DNA of 64,000 nucleotides from contig NZ_QLZR01000005.1 of NCBI RefSeq assembly GCF_003289955.1, positions 62,001 through 126,000 of the forward strand, in the 5' to 3' direction. The translations under genes and the position numbers were made by a program. Source of the stretch: Planococcus halotolerans. GTDB lineage: Bacteria > Bacillota > Bacilli > Bacillales_A > Planococcaceae. This document shows, one piece after another, positions 8,650 through 17,784 of this stretch. The stretch's first letter is position 1, and the number at the start of each line of letters is the position of its first letter. The notes beneath the pieces are model-generated. The model did no database searches, was not told the DNA's origin, and was given only the letters and a program-made list of their open reading frames with translations.

Positions 8650-9429
8650 TTGACTAAGAAAATGCTTTTAAGCCTATTGATCGGTGCCTCAGTTATGGTG
8701 ACAGCGGCATGCGGCAATGCGGATGAAAATACAAATGAAGAAGAAACAGCAACCGAGGAACAAGCAACTGAAGAGCAAGCTCCTGAAGAAAATGGTGAAA
8801 CAGCTGAACAGCCGGAAATGCCTGAGCCTGATTTAGAAGGCGTACCGGACGTTGTCGCTGAAGTGAACGGTGAAGAGATAAAGAAAGAGGAATTTGAAAA
8901 TGCATACGTTGGACAGTTCCAACAAATGGCTATGCAGGCGCAAATGTCCGGCCAGGAAGTTGATCAGGCGCAATTGAAAGAGCAGGTTGCCGAAAGTTTA
9001 GTCAGCCAGAGATTATTGATTCAGGAAACAGAAAATCGTGAAATCGAGGCTTCTGAAGAAGAAGTCAACGAAACTTTGACTGTATTGGCAGAACAAAACG
9101 GCATGGCTTCATCTGATGAATTTTTAGCTGCTCTTGAAGAGCAGGATCTTTCAGAGGAAGAAGTTAGGGAGCAGGTTGCATCACAAGTAAAAGTGGATAA
9201 ATTGATCACTGAAGAAACAGGGGATACTGAAGTTTCAGAAGAAGAACTTCAGACGTTCTATGATCAAGTGAAAGCGCAGCAGGAAGAAATGGGCGGCGAA
9301 GAATTACCGCCGCTTGAAGATATTAAATCAGAACTTGAAGCACAGCTTCTACAGCAAAAAGAGAATGAAGCAGTACAGGCATTAGTAGCAGAACTGCGTG
9401 AAGGCGCGGAAGTAACAATCAATATTTAA
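8650..9429 (+). CDS. SurA_N-like lipoprotein without a PPIase domain
   Basis: The 259-residue protein starts with a lipoprotein signal peptide whose lipobox TAAC precedes a very acidic Glu/Thr linker. Then comes the segment VVAEVNGEEIKKEEFENAY typical of the SurA/PrsA N-terminal chaperone domain, continuing as helical acidic sequence to the end. A parvulin prolyl-isomerase domain, present in PrsA, is not seen. It probably acts as an extracytoplasmic chaperone anchored in the membrane. The start is TTG at 8650, seven bases after GAAAGGGGAA; an earlier TTG at 8632 lies before that site. A strong two-way terminator follows. Confidence 0.7.
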   Translation: MTKKMLLSLLIGASVMVTAACGNADENTNEEETATEEQATEEQAPEENGETAEQPEMPEPDLEGVPDVVAEVNGEEIKKEEFENAYVGQFQQMAMQAQMSGQEVDQAQLKEQVAESLVSQRLLIQETENREIEASEEEVNETLTVLAEQNGMASSDEFLAALEEQDLSEEEVREQVASQVKVDKLITEETGDTEVSEEELQTFYDQVKAQQEEMGGEELPPLEDIKSELEAQLLQQKENEAVQALVAELREGAEVTINI

Positions 9430-9432
9430 TGA

Positions 9433-9478
9433 AAAAAGAGAACCAGGTCCCCATTTCGGGGGACCTGGTTCTCTTTTT
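9433..9478. terminator. Bidirectional terminator between the lipoprotein gene and tcyC
   Basis: A stem of about 20 bp flanked by A-run and T-run lies between two convergent genes and can end both transcripts. Confidence 0.9.
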
Positions 9479-9490
9479 GCTGATCTGTAT

Positions 9491-10240
9491 TTAGATTGTA
9501 TCGGCGTTTTGAATAAGGTTCAAAAACTGCTTCGTCCGCTCTTCTTTCGGGTAATCAAAAATTTCCTGCGGCGTACCGCGTTCTACGATACGACCCGCAT
9601 CCATGAACAATACTTCATCCGCTACGCCTTTGGCAAAGCGCATTTCATGCGTGACGACTACCATGGTCATGCCTTCAAGAGCCAGTTCTTTCATTACTTG
9701 AAGTACTTCTCCGACAAGTTCAGGATCAAGTGCTGAAGTCGGCTCATCAAAAAGCATCACTTTCGGTTCGAGCGCTAGCGCTCGGGCAATGCCGACACGC
9801 TGCTGCTGGCCGCCGGAAAGCTGGAAAGGATATTCATTCATTTTTTCTTTCAGTCCGACTTTTGTCAATAATTCTTCGGCTTTTGCACGTGCTTCAGCCC
9901 GGTCGATTTTTTGTACGGTGACGGGTCCTTCCATGACGTTTTCCAAAGCGGTCATATGCGGAAAGAGGTTGTAATGCTGAAAAACCATAGCGGACTGTTT
10001 TCTGAACTCCATTATTTGTTTCTTTGGCAAGGGTTTCGAGAAATCAGCCATGTGGCCGTCAATGGCCACTGTTCCAGCAGTGGGCGTCTCCAATATATTC
10101 AGGCAGCGAAGGAACGTCGTCTTGCCAGAACCGGAGGGGCCGATGACAACGACAGCCTGGCCTTTTTCGACATTGAGGTCTATGCCTTTCAAGACCTCAA
10201 GATCTCCAAAGCTTTTATGCAGATTATTTATGGCGATCAT
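9491..10240 (-). CDS. tcyC: Cystine ABC transporter ATP-binding protein
   Basis: The 249-residue ATPase has Walker [10 protein letters not shown] (about 34-42), the signature LSGGQQQR, Walker [13 protein letters not shown] and the switch histidine in VVVTHEM. These match the polar amino acid subfamily (GlnQ/TcyC). It is the last gene of a minus-strand operon tcyA-tcyB-tcyC, 33 bases after the permease, and ends at the bidirectional terminator. It powers import of L-cystine if the assignment of the binding protein is right; a close amino acid such as glutamine is the alternative. Confidence 0.88.
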   Translation of the reverse strand: MIAINNLHKSFGDLEVLKGIDLNVEKGQAVVVIGPSGSGKTTFLRCLNILETPTAGTVAIDGHMADFSKPLPKKQIMEFRKQSAMVFQHYNLFPHMTALENVMEGPVTVQKIDRAEARAKAEELLTKVGLKEKMNEYPFQLSGGQQQRVGIARALALEPKVMLFDEPTSALDPELVGEVLQVMKELALEGMTMVVVTHEMRFAKGVADEVLFMDAGRIVERGTPQEIFDYPKEERTKQFLNLIQNADTI

Positions 10241-10273
10241 AGGAGTCTCCTTTCTGAATTCATGGGAATGAAA

Positions 10274-10978
10274 TTAAGCTTTTGATACATAACGATCAAA
10301 ACGATTCTCCAGGCGTCCCTGCACCAATGATAGAAGGAAGCAGAAAATCCAGTAAAGAAGGCCTGCCTGTGAATACAACAGGAGGAATTCGTAGTTGAAA
10401 GCGGCAATTTCCTGTGCCCGGCGGAACATCTCTGTCACGAGTATGAAAGAAGCAAGAGATGTATCCTTTACCAAACTGATAAATGTATTTGATAGCGGCG
10501 GAATGGATACACGCGACGCCTGCGGAAGAATAATCCGCTTTAAAGCCTGGCTGTATGACATGCCGATTGTATTGGCGGCTTCCCATTGGCCTTTCGGAAT
10601 CGACAGAATCGCTGCCCGGATAACTTCAGAAGCATACGCTCCGACATTCAGGGAAAAGCCGAAAATGGCTGCCGTAAAAGGTTCAAGCGTAATGCCCACT
10701 GTCGGAAGCCCGTAGAACAGGATGGACAATTGAACCAATAGCGGTGTACCGCGGATAATGGAAACATAAATTCGCGCGATGATTTGAAAGAACTTTACTG
10801 TGGAAATTCGGGCCAGTGCTGTTAAAGTAGCCAGAATCAGCCCGATTGTGAACGAAATCAAAGTCAAAGGAATCGTATACTGAATTGCTCCCTCCAACAA
10901 AGGAAGGAACGATGACTGGGCAATGTCCAGTAACCGTTCCAATCTTTCGGGATTTGTGAAAATACTATTCAAGTACAT
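10274..10978 (-). CDS. tcyB: Cystine ABC transporter permease
   Basis: The 234-residue permease has five or so membrane helices and the amino-acid-type EAA loop ([22 protein letters not shown], given here as its family name HisM/GlnP type) near residues 145-165. The length equals that of B. subtilis TcyB. I place the start at ATG 10978, inside the 3' end of tcyA (14-base overlap), because the longer frame upstream simply reads through tcyA sequence. Overlap suggests translational coupling with tcyA. Confidence 0.85.
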   Translation of the reverse strand: MYLNSIFTNPERLERLLDIAQSSFLPLLEGAIQYTIPLTLISFTIGLILATLTALARISTVKFFQIIARIYVSIIRGTPLLVQLSILFYGLPTVGITLEPFTAAIFGFSLNVGAYASEVIRAAILSIPKGQWEAANTIGMSYSQALKRIILPQASRVSIPPLSNTFISLVKDTSLASFILVTEMFRRAQEIAAFNYEFLLLYSQAGLLYWIFCFLLSLVQGRLENRFDRYVSKA

Positions 10979-11789
10979 TTTCGCCAAACCATTTCTGTGA
11001 AATTTCGTCATACGTGCCGTCTTCAATCATATCTGCAAGTGCTTTGTTTACTTCATCGACGATTGCGCCGCTGTCTTTTCTGAACTGCAAACCGCTTTGT
11101 GAAGCTTCATCTGATTCGTCAGCAATTTGGATTGGTGCATCCGGACGCTGATTCATGAAGTCCAGAACAGAAATTTTATCGTTTACTGTTGCATCGACAC
11201 GATCTGATACCAATAATTCGATGGCTTGGTTGAATCCTTCAACGCCTGTCAGTTCAGCGCCGTATTCTTTTGCGATATCGGCATAGTTGCTAGTCAGGGA
11301 TTGAGCTGATGTTTTGCCTTCCAAATCTTCAAATGATGTAATTTCTGTTTCATCTTCTTTAGTTACCAAAACAGCTGCAGAAGTGATGTACGGATCTGAA
11401 AAATCGTAGCTTTCCAAGCGGTCTTCACGAATACCAACCTGGTTTGCGACCATATCGAATCTTCCGGAATCGAGACCTGCGAACATTCCATCCCATTGTG
11501 TTTCAAGGAATTCGGCTTCAACGCCAAGGCGTTCAGCCACTTCGCGTGCTATTTCAACATCGAAACCTGTTAATTCGCCTGATTCGTCATGGAAAGTGAA
11601 TGGAGGATAAGTTCCTTCAGTTCCAACAAGTAACGTACCTTCTTCCTGAACTTTCGTCAGTAAATCTTCAGAAGAACCGGTTGCTTCCTGATTCTCTTCT
11701 GTAGATGTGTCTTCTGATGAATCGCCGCAAGCAGCAAGCAATAGAACTGCCCCGAGCACCATCAAAATAAATAAAAGTGATTTCTTCAT
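10965..11789 (-). CDS. tcyA: Cystine-binding lipoprotein
   Basis: The 274-residue solute-binding protein has a signal peptide with lipobox LAAC, an acidic linker, and the bacterial extracellular family 3 fold. The stretches [33 protein letters not shown] and [13 protein letters not shown] are very close to B. subtilis TcyA (YckK), which supports L-cystine as ligand. It is the first gene of the tcyABC operon on the minus strand. About 150 bases of upstream sequence show no S-box or T-box pattern; control by CymR is likely from family knowledge but no site was identified. Confidence 0.88.
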   Translation of the reverse strand: MKKSLLFILMVLGAVLLLAACGDSSEDTSTEENQEATGSSEDLLTKVQEEGTLLVGTEGTYPPFTFHDESGELTGFDVEIAREVAERLGVEAEFLETQWDGMFAGLDSGRFDMVANQVGIREDRLESYDFSDPYITSAAVLVTKEDETEITSFEDLEGKTSAQSLTSNYADIAKEYGAELTGVEGFNQAIELLVSDRVDATVNDKISVLDFMNQRPDAPIQIADESDEASQSGLQFRKDSGAIVDEVNKALADMIEDGTYDEISQKWFGENVLE

Positions 11790-11905
11790 AATTTATCTCC
11801 CCTAATTCTTATAGTTTTTGTCGGCATTAAAGTTTGCTGTTTGAGTATAGCATCTTGTTTCGTCCTGCTCAATTAAAGATTCTTCAAAAAGTGAAAAAAA
11901 AATAA

Positions 11906-11940
11906 AAAAAGCCTCTCCTGGATGGAGAAGCTTTTAATAC
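11906..11940 (-). terminator. Terminator after the STAS gene
   Basis: On the minus strand an imperfect stem (AAAAGCTTCTCC with GGAGAGGCTTTT) is followed by a T-run, just after the stop of the minus-strand STAS gene and upstream of tcyA. Confidence 0.75.
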
Positions 11941-11943
11941 GTG

Positions 11944-12765
11944 TTATTTTTCGATATTCTCTAGCGCTTGTTTGACAGTACTGAAGGCGTTTGCTGTTGA
12001 AATTTTAATATTGCTGTTGATAGCGACTTGTACGAGTCCAGGACGCAGGCCTGTAATGACAACGTTTATACCCATTATTCGGAAAATGCCGCCGATCTGA
12101 TGCAGTGATTCCGCTACATGGCGATTGATTGTCAGTACACCGGAGAAATCCAAAATGACGTAATCGACATTCATCGCGGCAATTTTAGGTATGACCTTAT
12201 CCATGATAAAGGCGGCTCTGTCTTCGTCGATATAGCCGATCAGAGGAATGACAACGACTTCATCACGGATGGGCACAATTGGTGCTGACAATGAAAGCAG
12301 TTCTTCCTGCAATTCTTTTTTCGACTGTTCAGATAGCTGTTCGAATGCAAGTACAGTCTCATTAAGGCTGACATCAAGAACTTGGTTGATCCCTTTCAGG
12401 ACAAGACCGGTATCCGCTGTTGAAAGGTCAAGTTCAAGGCTGATGCGAACCAGCGCCTCGGTAAAAATATCACGCGTTAAGGGATAACGCACAATGATGT
12501 CAGAGAGCTTGCCTCCGCTGTTCACTTGCATTTGAGCGTTGTTCTTGCTCCACTCGATTAAATGGTCCGGTATAAAACTTTTGCTTTCGTTTTTCAACGA
12601 TTCGCTGAAGAAGCTCAAAAGTTTAACATACATGGACAAAGCCATCTCTTTTTCTTCTTCTGATATTCCCGGCTTGCTGCGGCTTACCACATACTCGACA
12701 ACTTCTTTTGAAATTGAATGAGCATTCTCGCAGATATAAGAGGAAAACTGATCAACATCTGACAT
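11944..12765 (-). CDS. RsbR-type STAS-domain protein lacking phospho-threonines
   Basis: The 273-residue protein has a helical N-terminal half (1-155), as in the globin-like sensor domain of RsbR proteins, and a C-terminal STAS domain (about 165-270). RsbR proteins build the stressosome that releases sigma-B activation. In RsbRA the STAS domain carries two phosphorylated threonines, T171 and T205; aligned by eye, these are R215 (in TINRHV) and V247 (in RPGLVQV) here. It would thus not be a normal RsbT substrate. No rsbS, rsbT or rsbX lies next to it. I chose the ATG at 12765, after GAAGGAA; an ATG nine codons earlier is possible. Confidence 0.72.
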   Translation of the reverse strand: MSDVDQFSSYICENAHSISKEVVEYVVSRSKPGISEEEKEMALSMYVKLLSFFSESLKNESKSFIPDHLIEWSKNNAQMQVNSGGKLSDIIVRYPLTRDIFTEALVRISLELDLSTADTGLVLKGINQVLDVSLNETVLAFEQLSEQSKKELQEELLSLSAPIVPIRDEVVVIPLIGYIDEDRAAFIMDKVIPKIAAMNVDYVILDFSGVLTINRHVAESLHQIGGIFRIMGINVVITGLRPGLVQVAINSNIKISTANAFSTVKQALENIEK

Positions 12766-12855
12766 TTCCTTCACACCTTTTCTTAATTTCATATTTTTAG
12801 TATAGCCTAATTTTGTAAAAGAAGGGGCTTGAATCAGCAGTATTTACTGGCGATC

Positions 12856-12977
12856 GAGAAAAGCGTAAGCGCCCGTTTAGATTCGAAAGGCATAAGACGC
12901 TCTGGCGAAACGGCGTTCTTTGCCGTATAGCCAGAGTGGCTTATGACCCGAGAATCTGGGCGCTGGAGTCTGGACAG
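12856..12977. repeat. Dispersed palindromic intergenic repeat, copy B
   Basis: This copy reads in the opposite orientation to copy A: GAAAAGCGTAAGCGCCCG at its left end, GGCATAAGACGC, then GGCTTATGACCCGAG and a right end GGAGTCTGGAC. The core arms GGCATAAG and CTTATG face each other, and CGTTCTTTGCCG in the loop also matches copy A. It fills the 325-base gap between the STAS gene and the glycosyltransferase gene together with a hairpin at 13038. Confidence 0.8.
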
Positions 12978-13037
12978 CGCAATACTCCGTTTTAAGAACC
13001 TTCTGATTAGAAAGTTATACTTTCTTATCTATCAAAG

Positions 13038-13077
13038 ATAACCCAGAACAGAAAAGTTGTTTTCTGTTCTGGGTTAT
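13038..13077. terminator. Long perfect stem-loop after the glycosyltransferase gene
   Basis: An 18-bp perfect stem with a four-base loop lies 14 bases past the end of the minus-strand glycosyltransferase gene. Only a short T-stretch accompanies it, so termination strength is uncertain. Confidence 0.6.
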
Positions 13078-13090
13078 GGAAATGGCTGAA

Positions 13091-14137
13091 TCATTCTTTA
13101 CGGAACACCCAGGCACGCTGAGCTACAAATCCGAATATGAAAAGGATTGTATCCACTAATACCTTCAAAATTACTTCTCCGCGTCCGAGCCATTCCGCAT
13201 ACAGTAGATGCACAGAGCCCGCAGAAGTCAGCATGATGAAAGCGGCTAAAGCGAAATAACGGACCAACGATTTCCTCGATCCCTGCTTAAAGACCTTATT
13301 TCGGTTGATGTAATAATTGAATAAGGAGGACAGGATACGAGCAGCGATAGTAGCTATTATAATGAACAGTTCTGGCGCCGGGTCTCTGAGCAATTGGATG
13401 AATATCCAATATAATCCGATGTCGAGTGCAAAGGATGCTCCCCCTGATAAGCCGTAGAAGATGAAAATTTTATAAATATGGAATGAGTCCCTTAAAGGAT
13501 TGAAATGCGACGATTTATTGTCATCGATATAGACGGTTTCAATCGTCACTTCCGTAACTTCGATTTCATTTTTTCGCAAGGCAGCGAGAACATTCATCTC
13601 GTATTCAAAACGTTCGCCGTTGACCTCTAATAATTGCGGAAGGTATTTGACAGGAATTCCCCTTAACCCAGTTTGGGTATCAGTGAGGACAGTGCCGGTC
13701 GATAGCCTGAACAACAGGCGGGTGAAGCGGTTGCCGAAACGGCTTCTGAACGGAATGTCCTTCTTGCTGAAATCACGGGCGCCAAGCACGACTTTGTCCG
13801 GCGTTTCCTGCATTTTTTTTGATAATTTCACCATATCACTGGCCAAATGCTGGCCATCCGCATCCGCTGTTATGACGGCGTCAAAAGGAAACTTATTCGT
13901 AAGTATGTATTGAAAAGCGGTTTTCAGGGCTCGGCCTTTCCCTTGGTTATCAGCATGCCTTAATACCGTTACTTCTTTATGTTCTTCGAGTGATATGAAA
14001 ATATGTGCATGTTCCTTGCCGCTGCCGTCATCGACGACAATGATCCGCTCAAATCCTTCGTTGATTATCTTCTCGACGGTATTCAGGCATTTTTGATCTG
14101 GTTTATATGCTGGAATAATAATAGCGAATTGATTCAC
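13091..14137 (-). CDS. Glycosyltransferase family 2 fused to a GtrA-like membrane domain
   Basis: The 348-residue protein combines an N-terminal GT-A fold (1-215) with VVDDGSG and the metal site DADGQ, as in dolichol/polyprenyl-phosphate mannose synthases, and a C-terminal GtrA-like domain (about 225-348) with four membrane helices. Such proteins make and help flip polyprenyl-phosphate-linked sugars for cell-envelope decoration. The GTG at 14137 is the start: GGAGGT stands just before it, and the GT fold begins at once with NQFAIIIPAY. The longer upstream frame adds 37 residues with no homology. It is monocistronic on the minus strand. Confidence 0.83.
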   Translation of the reverse strand: MNQFAIIIPAYKPDQKCLNTVEKIINEGFERIIVVDDGSGKEHAHIFISLEEHKEVTVLRHADNQGKGRALKTAFQYILTNKFPFDAVITADADGQHLASDMVKLSKKMQETPDKVVLGARDFSKKDIPFRSRFGNRFTRLLFRLSTGTVLTDTQTGLRGIPVKYLPQLLEVNGERFEYEMNVLAALRKNEIEVTEVTIETVYIDDNKSSHFNPLRDSFHIYKIFIFYGLSGGASFALDIGLYWIFIQLLRDPAPELFIIIATIAARILSSLFNYYINRNKVFKQGSRKSLVRYFALAAFIMLTSAGSVHLLYAEWLGRGEVILKVLVDTILFIFGFVAQRAWVFRKE

Positions 14138-14355
14138 GTATGACCTCCTTTCCGGTCCTGCTGAATTGCAAGAATACCCCGATTTGTGAATCGTCCGTAC
14201 AGTTAGGTAAGGCGCTGTTTTTAAATGCATATATATAAGAATACCCAAGCAGCGATGCTTTCACACAGCATCTTAAGGAAATCTTCAGAAACCTGCTTCA
14301 TAATTATTAAGATTTTCTTCCTATACTAATGTTATCAGGGAAAGGGGAATAAAGA

Positions 14356-15054
14356 ATGATAAAAATAAAAGATTTACAGCATCATTTTAAAATCGGGAAA
14401 AAAGGGAACGAACGGCATGTGCCGGTATTAAAAGGTGTCACACTGGAAGTAGGTAAGGGAGAAATAGTTGCAATCCTCGGCAAAAGTGGCTCGGGAAAAT
14501 CGACTCTGCTCCACATATTGGCAGGTTTCATGTCGCCTGAAACGGGATCCGTCGTGGTCAATGGCCAGGAAACCGCCGCTTTAAAAGAATCGCAGCAAGC
14601 GAGCTTCCGATTGGAAAACTTCGGCTTCATCTTCCAGAATTTCCAGTTGATGCCCGGGCTGAGCGCTTTCGAAAACGTCGAATTGCCTTTGAAAATCAAA
14701 GGTATGGCTGAAGCGGAACGAAAAATGAAAGTCCAGAAACTGCTTGAAAAAGTAGGGCTCGAAGAAGTGGCTGGCCATTATCCGAACGAACTTTCCGGCG
14801 GGCAACAGCAGCGCGTCAGTATTGCAAGAGCACTGATAACGGATGCGCCAATTATTCTGGCGGATGAGCCGACCGGAAGTTTGGATTCTGAAACGGAAAA
14901 AGATATTTTATTGCTGATTCAATCATTGAATAAAAAGCTGGGTCTGACGTTCGTAATTATCACCCACGATGAAGAAGTGGCGGCTGTGGCTGATCGACAA
15001 TACCGTCTGCACGATGGTGAATTAGTGAAAGGGGAGCAGCGCCATGCAGTTTAA
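14356..15054 (+). CDS. ABC transporter ATP-binding protein, MacB/LolD type
   Basis: The 232-residue ATPase has Walker [10 protein letters not shown] (about 43-51), the signature [16 protein letters not shown], Walker [14 protein letters not shown] and a switch histidine in VIITHDE. The ADEPTGSLD form is typical of the MacB/LolD/YknY mechanotransmission family. It overlaps the permease gene by 11 bases, so the two are coupled. The substrate is unknown; peptides, lipids or antimicrobial compounds are usual for the family. GGGG/AAAGGGG before the ATG supports the start. Confidence 0.85.
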   Translation: MIKIKDLQHHFKIGKKGNERHVPVLKGVTLEVGKGEIVAILGKSGSGKSTLLHILAGFMSPETGSVVVNGQETAALKESQQASFRLENFGFIFQNFQLMPGLSAFENVELPLKIKGMAEAERKMKVQKLLEKVGLEEVAGHYPNELSGGQQQRVSIARALITDAPIILADEPTGSLDSETEKDILLLIQSLNKKLGLTFVIITHDEEVAAVADRQYRLHDGELVKGEQRHAV

Positions 15055-16342
15055 GGATCAAATCGACTTTATCAGGCAGCATATGAAACGCAATAAATTG
15101 CGCGTTGCTACTACAATCTTAGCTGCCACAATGGGCTGCGCTTTTCTGATTGTCCTGGCCTCAGTGGGCTTTGGACTGCACCAGACTATCACTGATGATG
15201 TCTTGGATAATAATATGGTGACGCAGATTGAAGTAGCGGGTAAATCAGATGGAGAAGCAGAAATTCCTCCAGCGGACATACCGGATGCAGAACTTCAGCA
15301 GATCAAGGAAATGGCACATGTAATAGCAGTAGTGGAGCGCAACAAGCCTGAAGCGGAAACAGAGATTGTGATTGGCAATCGCAGTACATATTCCCAGGTT
15401 GTGCTATCCAGTATGGAAGAAGAACAAAAGGCGGGATTTGCTTTATCTGAAGGAAAGATGCCGTCAAAAGCTGAGGAAGTCGTAGTTGGCTACCATATGG
15501 CGGAACGATTGCTGACAGAAGCGGAAATGGAAAAGGAAGCCAATGGCGAAGAAGTGGCTGGCTTTGCCGGCAGCCTGATCGGCCAGACAGTGGAATTGGA
15601 ATTGACGCCATTCACGGCTGAGGGAGAGGAAGCAGTTGAACCGTCAACATGGGAATTCGTTGTAACAGGCGTTGCCAAAGAACCTGCAAAGGATTGGATG
15701 ACCGACGCCGGCATCTATGCCGACAGTTCGTGGGGACCTATCTTCAATGAAGAGTTGGGTCTGGAAAAAGGATACGAGAATATCCTGGTATATGCCGATG
15801 AGCTGCAGAACGTCGGCGGAATCACAAATGCCTTGAAAGAGGATGGTTATTACGTCTATTCCGTAACGGAAGAGTTAGGGACAATGAATGTCTTCTTTAA
15901 TGGGTTAAAAGCAGGGTTGATCTTTGTGGGAACAATTGCGGTCCTGATCGCTTCCATCGGTATTTTTAATACGATGACGATGGCGGTCACAGAACGTACG
16001 CGTGAAATCGGAGTCATGAAAGCGATTGGCGCACAACCTAAACTGATCCGTAAATTATTCCTCATGGAAAGTGCTGCAATCGGTTTGATCGGTACAGCTT
16101 TGGCTGTCGCTATTTCCTATGGCATCAGTATACTCGCGAACTGGCTGGTTCCAATCATTATATTGAGTTCACTCGGTGAAGAGGATGCCAGCGGAATGTC
16201 GATTGTCATCTCCACAATTCCATGGCAATTGGTCGTAATCGCATCCGCGATCAGTATTGGGGTTGCGATGGTGTCAGGCTGGCGCCCGGCAAGGAAAGCG
16301 ACACAAATCGATATCATTCAGGCTTTGAGACAGGAAATGTAA
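15044..16342 (+). CDS. ABC transporter permease, MacB/FtsX type
   Basis: The 432-residue protein has one membrane helix near the N-terminus (about 20-45), a large extracellular MacB-type domain (50-285) rich in Glu, and three C-terminal helices with the FtsX segment RTREIGVMKAIGA near residue 320. This four-helix layout fits MacB/YknZ exporters and not the ten-helix BceB type. It works with the ATPase encoded just upstream. No adaptor (YknX-like) gene adjoins, so the pair may act alone as a mechanotransmitter. Confidence 0.83.
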   Translation: MQFKDQIDFIRQHMKRNKLRVATTILAATMGCAFLIVLASVGFGLHQTITDDVLDNNMVTQIEVAGKSDGEAEIPPADIPDAELQQIKEMAHVIAVVERNKPEAETEIVIGNRSTYSQVVLSSMEEEQKAGFALSEGKMPSKAEEVVVGYHMAERLLTEAEMEKEANGEEVAGFAGSLIGQTVELELTPFTAEGEEAVEPSTWEFVVTGVAKEPAKDWMTDAGIYADSSWGPIFNEELGLEKGYENILVYADELQNVGGITNALKEDGYYVYSVTEELGTMNVFFNGLKAGLIFVGTIAVLIASIGIFNTMTMAVTERTREIGVMKAIGAQPKLIRKLFLMESAAIGLIGTALAVAISYGISILANWLVPIIILSSLGEEDASGMSIVISTIPWQLVVIASAISIGVAMVSGWRPARKATQIDIIQALRQEM

Positions 16343-16353
16343 TGGAATAAAAG

Positions 16354-16385
16354 AAAAGCGCGTTCCCTATTGGGGACGCGCTTTT
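16354..16385. terminator. Bidirectional terminator
   Basis: A 14-bp stem with one G-T pair, flanked by A and T runs, lies between the MacB-type permease gene and the convergent lipoprotein gene. Confidence 0.88.
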
Positions 16386-16387
16386 AA

Positions 16388-16963
16388 CTATTTATCGACT
16401 ACTTTGAAATCGATTTCGGCATGTATTTCGTAGTTTGTCTTTGCGCCATCAGCCGTTTCAGTGAAAAAGTCGGCATAACCGTTGACGACGTAATAACCCC
16501 GGGGAAATTGATTACTTGTAAGTTGTTTCATAAACTCAATATAGCGATCATCATCCTGATCGCTGTAAGCACCGCTGCCGGCATACTGCTCGCGAAGAGG
16601 CTCACCTTTCGTGAGGGTTGTCGTCAGCAATGGCTCGATCATGGGGTAATCCAGTTGATAGCCGCGTGTCTTTTCTTCCATCGGAAAAAAGAACGCAGAA
16701 CCGGCGTGGAAAATATCGATGCTGTCTTCCTCGCCGATATATTCAAGTTCGGCATAAAGCTCTACAGGGCCTCCGCTCTCATATTCTTCTTTTTCGGAAA
16801 CAAGGCGGTAAATAAAATCACCTTCGGTTGAAGAGGCTTCTGTATTCTTGACTGAAAAATCATCAATGGAAGCAGTGGTGCCGGAATAGGTCTCTTCATC
16901 CGTGCCGCAGGCGGTGAGCATCAATAACATTAATGAGAAGAGAAGAAAGTTGTAAAATTTCAT
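16388..16963 (-). CDS. Small secreted lipoprotein of unknown function
   Basis: The 191-residue protein has a signal peptide (hydrophobic residues 4-17) with lipobox LTAC and then a region that looks like an all-beta domain; the segment DFIYRLVSEKEEYESGGPVE resembles the immunoglobulin-like BsuPI/intracellular proteinase inhibitor-type fold of Bacillales lipoproteins. I chose ATG 16963 because AGAGGGGTG precedes it and the signal peptide begins there; the longer frame upstream adds 39 unrelated residues. Function is unknown. Confidence 0.65.
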   Translation of the reverse strand: MKFYNFLLFSLMLLMLTACGTDEETYSGTTASIDDFSVKNTEASSTEGDFIYRLVSEKEEYESGGPVELYAELEYIGEEDSIDIFHAGSAFFFPMEEKTRGYQLDYPMIEPLLTTTLTKGEPLREQYAGSGAYSDQDDDRYIEFMKQLTSNQFPRGYYVVNGYADFFTETADGAKTNYEIHAEIDFKVVDK

Positions 16964-17125
16964 TTTAAAACACCCCTCTTTATTGAAGAAGACGTAGATG
17001 GAGGCGGAAAAGTTACAGAATTGGGTGGAGAGTGAGATTTTTAGCGAAGGCACAAAATTCAACACTATAACCTGAACCATCTGACGGTTTCCGTCTCAGG
17101 GAATGTTTTTCCAAGCAGCCCTTCA

Positions 17126-17680
17126 TTATTCCATCGTATCTTCCGGACGCCAGCCCTGTTGCAGCTCACGGATCGACAACCCAAAAGTCATTTCGAGATG
17201 GGGATAATCCTTGAACCGGTTCCAGTCCCCACCCCAGTCAAAGCCGAGGTCCTTGCCGATTTCCGCCACTTCAAACCAGTCGGACCGGCCATTGCCGTTA
17301 CCGTCGCGTTCAATATCCCAGACGACCGAACCATCGTCGAGTTTTAAAGCGAAATCAATGGCGAGCCCGTAATTATGATATGATTCGCCGGGTTCAGCAT
17401 AAGTCACGATATTACCGCCTGAAGTGCGTCCTTGCTGGTGCAGTGCATCCTGTTCCTCGAAAGAACGGAAACCGTCTGTGATGACGATATCGATGCCGAT
17501 TTCCTCGGCTTCCTCCACCAGTTCGCGGCTTTTCTCCGCCACAATCGGATGCAGGGAATCAGGCAATGGGCGGGATTCCAATTCTTCACGGAATTCAATT
17601 TCACGCTGAATCCAAATAAACAAAAAACCGCCCAGGAGTAAAAGGAAAAGTATTGTAAATGCGGTTTTTGCGTGTTTCAC
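17126..17680 (-). CDS. M15-family peptidoglycan peptidase
   Basis: The 184-residue protein has an N-terminal membrane anchor or uncleaved signal (residues 7-24) and an extracellular VanY/CwlK-type peptidase domain. The zinc-site pattern is visible: SYHNYGLAIDFA, with the H and D ligands, and PHLEM near the C-terminus; the substrate-binding GFRSFEEQ block lies between. It probably trims peptidoglycan stem peptides (D,D-carboxypeptidase or L,D-endopeptidase). It is transcribed alone on the minus strand, divergent from nfrA. Confidence 0.82.
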   Translation of the reverse strand: MKHAKTAFTILFLLLLGGFLFIWIQREIEFREELESRPLPDSLHPIVAEKSRELVEEAEEIGIDIVITDGFRSFEEQDALHQQGRTSGGNIVTYAEPGESYHNYGLAIDFALKLDDGSVVWDIERDGNGNGRSDWFEVAEIGKDLGFDWGGDWNRFKDYPHLEMTFGLSIRELQQGWRPEDTME

Positions 17681-17784
17681 TATCCATCACCTCTTATAGG
17701 TTTTATTTTATCAAAAATCGTTGGAACAGTATCCTCTGAAAGAATTTGGTACGATAGAAGCAATAACGTTAAGGAGGAATACAT

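Noticed and set aside
11790-11905. S-box or other riboswitch before tcyA
   Set aside because: The stretch is short, AT rich and has no stem set or conserved T-box or S-box core.
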